From Jaltomata sinuosa (Eukaryota > Streptophyta > Magnoliopsida > Solanales > Solanaceae), in the NCBI GenBank assembly GCA_003996215.1, contig QJPP01001525.1, positions 55,001 through 119,000 on the forward strand: a DNA stretch of 64,000 bases, given 5' to 3'. The notes under the pieces were generated by a model. It worked only from the letters and a program-made list of their open reading frames with translations. It searched no databases and was not told where the DNA came from. Positions 61,787-64,000 of this stretch are shown here, one piece after another. Position 1 is the first letter of the stretch. Every line of letters starts with the position of its first letter. The translations under genes were made by a program, and so were the position numbers.

Positions 61787-63137
61787 TTGCGCAAGAGGTT
61801 TGTCAAGATAGAATTCAAACATGTTCCGCGGATACAAAATGAGTTTTTAGATGCTTTAGCCACCCTGTCCTCTATGATTCAACATCCGGACAAGAATTAT
61901 ATTGATCCCATTCCTATTCATACTCATGAGCAGCCTGCATATTATTTCCATTTCGAAGAAGAGTTGGATGGTAAGCCATGGTATGTTGATATTCAGGGGT
62001 ACTTAAAGAATGGAGATTATCCGGAGAATGCCACAAGTATTCAAAAATGCCCCATTCGGAGGTTAGCAAATCAGTTCTTCATAAGTAGAGAAATCTTGTA
62101 CAAGAGGACTCCTGATTTAGGGCTGTTGAGGTGTGTCGATACTAGAGAAGCTTCGAGTTTGATTGAAGAAGTCCATGATGGAACCTGTGGCCGTCACATG
62201 AACGGATTTACCTTGGCCAAGAAAATGTTGAGATTTGGGTACTTTTAGTTGACTGTGGAGACAGATTACATTCGTTATATGCAAAAGTGTCATCAATGCC
62301 AAACTCATGCCGACATAATTCGAGTTCCTCCTACCGAGCTCCATGTCACTAGCTTCCCTTGGCCATTTGCAGCTTGGGGTATAGAAATCATTGGACATAT
62401 CAAACCTGCCGCATCCAATGGGCATAGGTTCATCCTTGTTTCTATTGATTATTTCACCAAGTGGGTCGAGGACACTTCGCATAAGTCCATCACAAAAAGG
62501 TTGTAACTAATTTTGTTTGAGATCATATTATTTGTCAATTTGGGGTCCTTGAGTCAATTATTACAGATAACGATGCCAACCTCAATAGTGATCTGATGAA
62601 AGCTACATGTGAGAAGTTTAAGATCAACCATCGAAATTTTACAGCATAAAGGCCACAAATGAATAGAGCAGTTGAGGCTGCAAACAAGAACATCAAGAGA
62701 ATATTGTGTAAGATGATCGACAACTACAGTGGCATGATAATCTACCTTTTGCGTTGTTAGGATACCGCACTACAATGAGGGTTTCTACAGGGGCCACCCC
62801 GTATCTCTTGGTTTATGGTGCTGAAGCCTTGATACCTGCTGAGGTAGAGATACCTTCTTTAAGGATTATTTAGGAAGCAAAATTAAGTGATGCCAAATAG
62901 GTGCAAAGTAGAATGGAGCAATTGGCACTCATTGATAGGAGGAGAATAAACGCAATTTGTCACGGGCAACTCTATCATAATAGAATGGCCAAAGCTTTCA
63001 ACAAGAAGGTTAGACCGACGCATTTCACACCCGGGCAACTTGTTTTGAAACGGATCCTTCCAAATCAAGATGAGGCAAAAGGAAAGTTCGTACCAAATTG
63101 GCAGGGTTTTTACATGGTTCATCGGGTCTTGACATGA
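61787..63137 (+). pseudogene. Ogre integrase
   Basis: An N-terminal connection (FKHVPRIQNEFLDALATLSS), the zinc-binding domain (HDGTCGRHMNGFTLAKKMLR, then CHQCQTHAD) interrupted by a TAG at 62246, a catalytic core with WGIEIIGHIKPAASNGHRFI and SIDYFTKW, and a second core piece with ESIITDNDAN near 62550. The C-terminal part from 62901 has FTPGQLVLKRILP. Stops and frame changes occur throughout. Confidence 0.85.
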
Positions 63138-63376
63138 GGAGCACTCATACTCACAAAAATGGATGGCAAAGTGTAGCCCAAGCCTATCAATTCAAACGCG
63201 GTCAAGTGATACTTTATCTGAGAGTCTGAGATAGTTTATTCCTGTCATGCTTTCTTATCATGTAATTAGAACTATATTTGACCTGATTCCCATTTAAGAG
63301 GGATACGTAGGCGCTCCTGTGGAGTTTGGTCTTATCATAATAAAATTTTCCATTTCCCCTTATCAAGTATATGTAA

Positions 63377-63565
63377 CTGGGGTAGAATTTTTGAGAGGGT
63401 CTCAAAAATTCCATCTGAAAAGCATTACCATAAGCCATGAGACTGGGGCAAAATTTTGAGGGAGCCTCAAAATTTACAACAAGCAACCGTTTGTTCTACA
63501 AGATTACTAGTCGAGGATCAAGTCTACACTGGGGCAGAAATTTTTGAGGGCCCTAAAATATTTCA
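63377..63565 (+). repeat. Three hairpin-forming repeats in the Ogre 3' region
   Basis: Three copies of ACTGGGGYAGAATTTTTGAG-like sequence (about 63377, 63442, 63530). In the first two it is followed by the inverse CTCAAAAATT, so each copy can fold into a stem. They lie after integrase, before the expected polypurine tract. Confidence 0.7.
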
Positions 63566-64000
63566 TCTAAGCTGCACTCTAAAAGCAAGGACATATCTTA
63601 TAAGACGTTGTGAGGTCTCAAAACATGTCATGGTTTACGATTCAACAATATTTTGCTTCTCCTTTATATTAACATTTTATTTCTCTTCTCAAAGCAAAAT
63701 TATTTCAAAACATGATTTTAAAACTTATATGTTCACTTGCCTGAGCGAGCGCCTGAAGAGGGTGCGACAGTCCACAAACACAAAGCAAGGAGGAAGGATG
63801 CAACAAAGAGCAGAAGCAGAAATCAACCTCCCCCTTTTTCAAATTAATGATTTTTCTTTGGATGCATAATTAGTAGGTAAAAATTCGAAAATCATCTCAG
63901 CAGCATCAAGACAATCATCATCAAAGTATAGCCAGTAAGCTAAGCTACCCTATCTCTTCAAAGAAGAATTGTATTTTAGCCCGAGAATTGCATTTTAGCC

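Larger units (their letters stand above)
53590..64000 (+). mobile_element. Ogre/Tat-type Ty3/gypsy retrotransposon, internal region, runs off the window
   Basis: In order: primer-binding site, long leader, an extra ORF1, gag, protease, RT with first RNase H, a second archaeal-type RNase H, integrase, and a repeat-rich 3' region. An ORF before gag plus a second RNase H between RT and integrase is the hallmark of the Ogre/Tat lineage. Every gene carries stops or frame changes, so the copy is dead. The 3' LTR is not reached. Confidence 0.85.

Overview
This is plant nuclear DNA, most likely from a Solanaceae species. The evidence is intron-rich plant genes with GT/AG splice sites, an AT-rich background, Solanaceae-style MITEs and SINEs, an endogenous caulimovirid and Ty3/gypsy elements of chromovirus and Ogre/Tat type. 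I cannot name the species. No bacterial-style operon, CRISPR array, tRNA or rRNA gene was seen.

Layout. (1) Positions 1-9100, minus strand: a GBF-interacting-protein-1-like gene (GIP1/DUF1296 family). Ten exons are resolved by phase-consistent splice junctions, giving 780 codons; the last exon(s) lie before position 1. Intron 1 holds a possible organelle-derived insert. (2) 10215-18660: a near full-length endogenous pararetrovirus, minus strand, florendovirus-like. It has movement protein, coat protein, protease and RT/RNase H in what was one reading frame, plus a downstream ORF2, and is bounded by a perfect 181-bp direct repeat. (3) 18661-28419: no host gene recognised. It holds a MULE-like foldback element with a nested MITE and a 14-copy minisatellite, two defective Ty1/copia elements, further MITEs and a SINE fragment.

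(4) 28420-47271, minus strand: a complete five-exon gene for mitochondrial ribosomal protein bL9 (224 aa). It spans 18.9 kb because intron 4 (10.6 kb) and intron 1 (5.8 kb) are filled with transposons: a MITE, a deleted LTR element, a solo LTR, a 967-bp near-palindrome, a LINE, two SINEs, a gypsy RT fragment, and a young Reina-like gypsy element that landed inside an older foldback MITE. (5) 47486-48288: a long inverted-repeat element next to bL9 exon 1. (6) About 49200-64000, plus strand: a decayed giant Ogre/Tat-type retrotransposon (long 5' LTR region, PBS, extra ORF1, gag, protease, RT, second RNase H, integrase) that runs off the right end.

Only two host genes are supported. The rest is largely a record of nested insertions, several of which can be read to the base through target-site duplications. 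I found no sign of a wholly new molecular system. The most unusual items are the pararetrovirus, whose left flank repeats its right flank for 181 bp and whose own promoter faces the GIP1-like gene, and the small mitoribosomal gene stretched over 18.9 kb by many kinds of mobile DNA.
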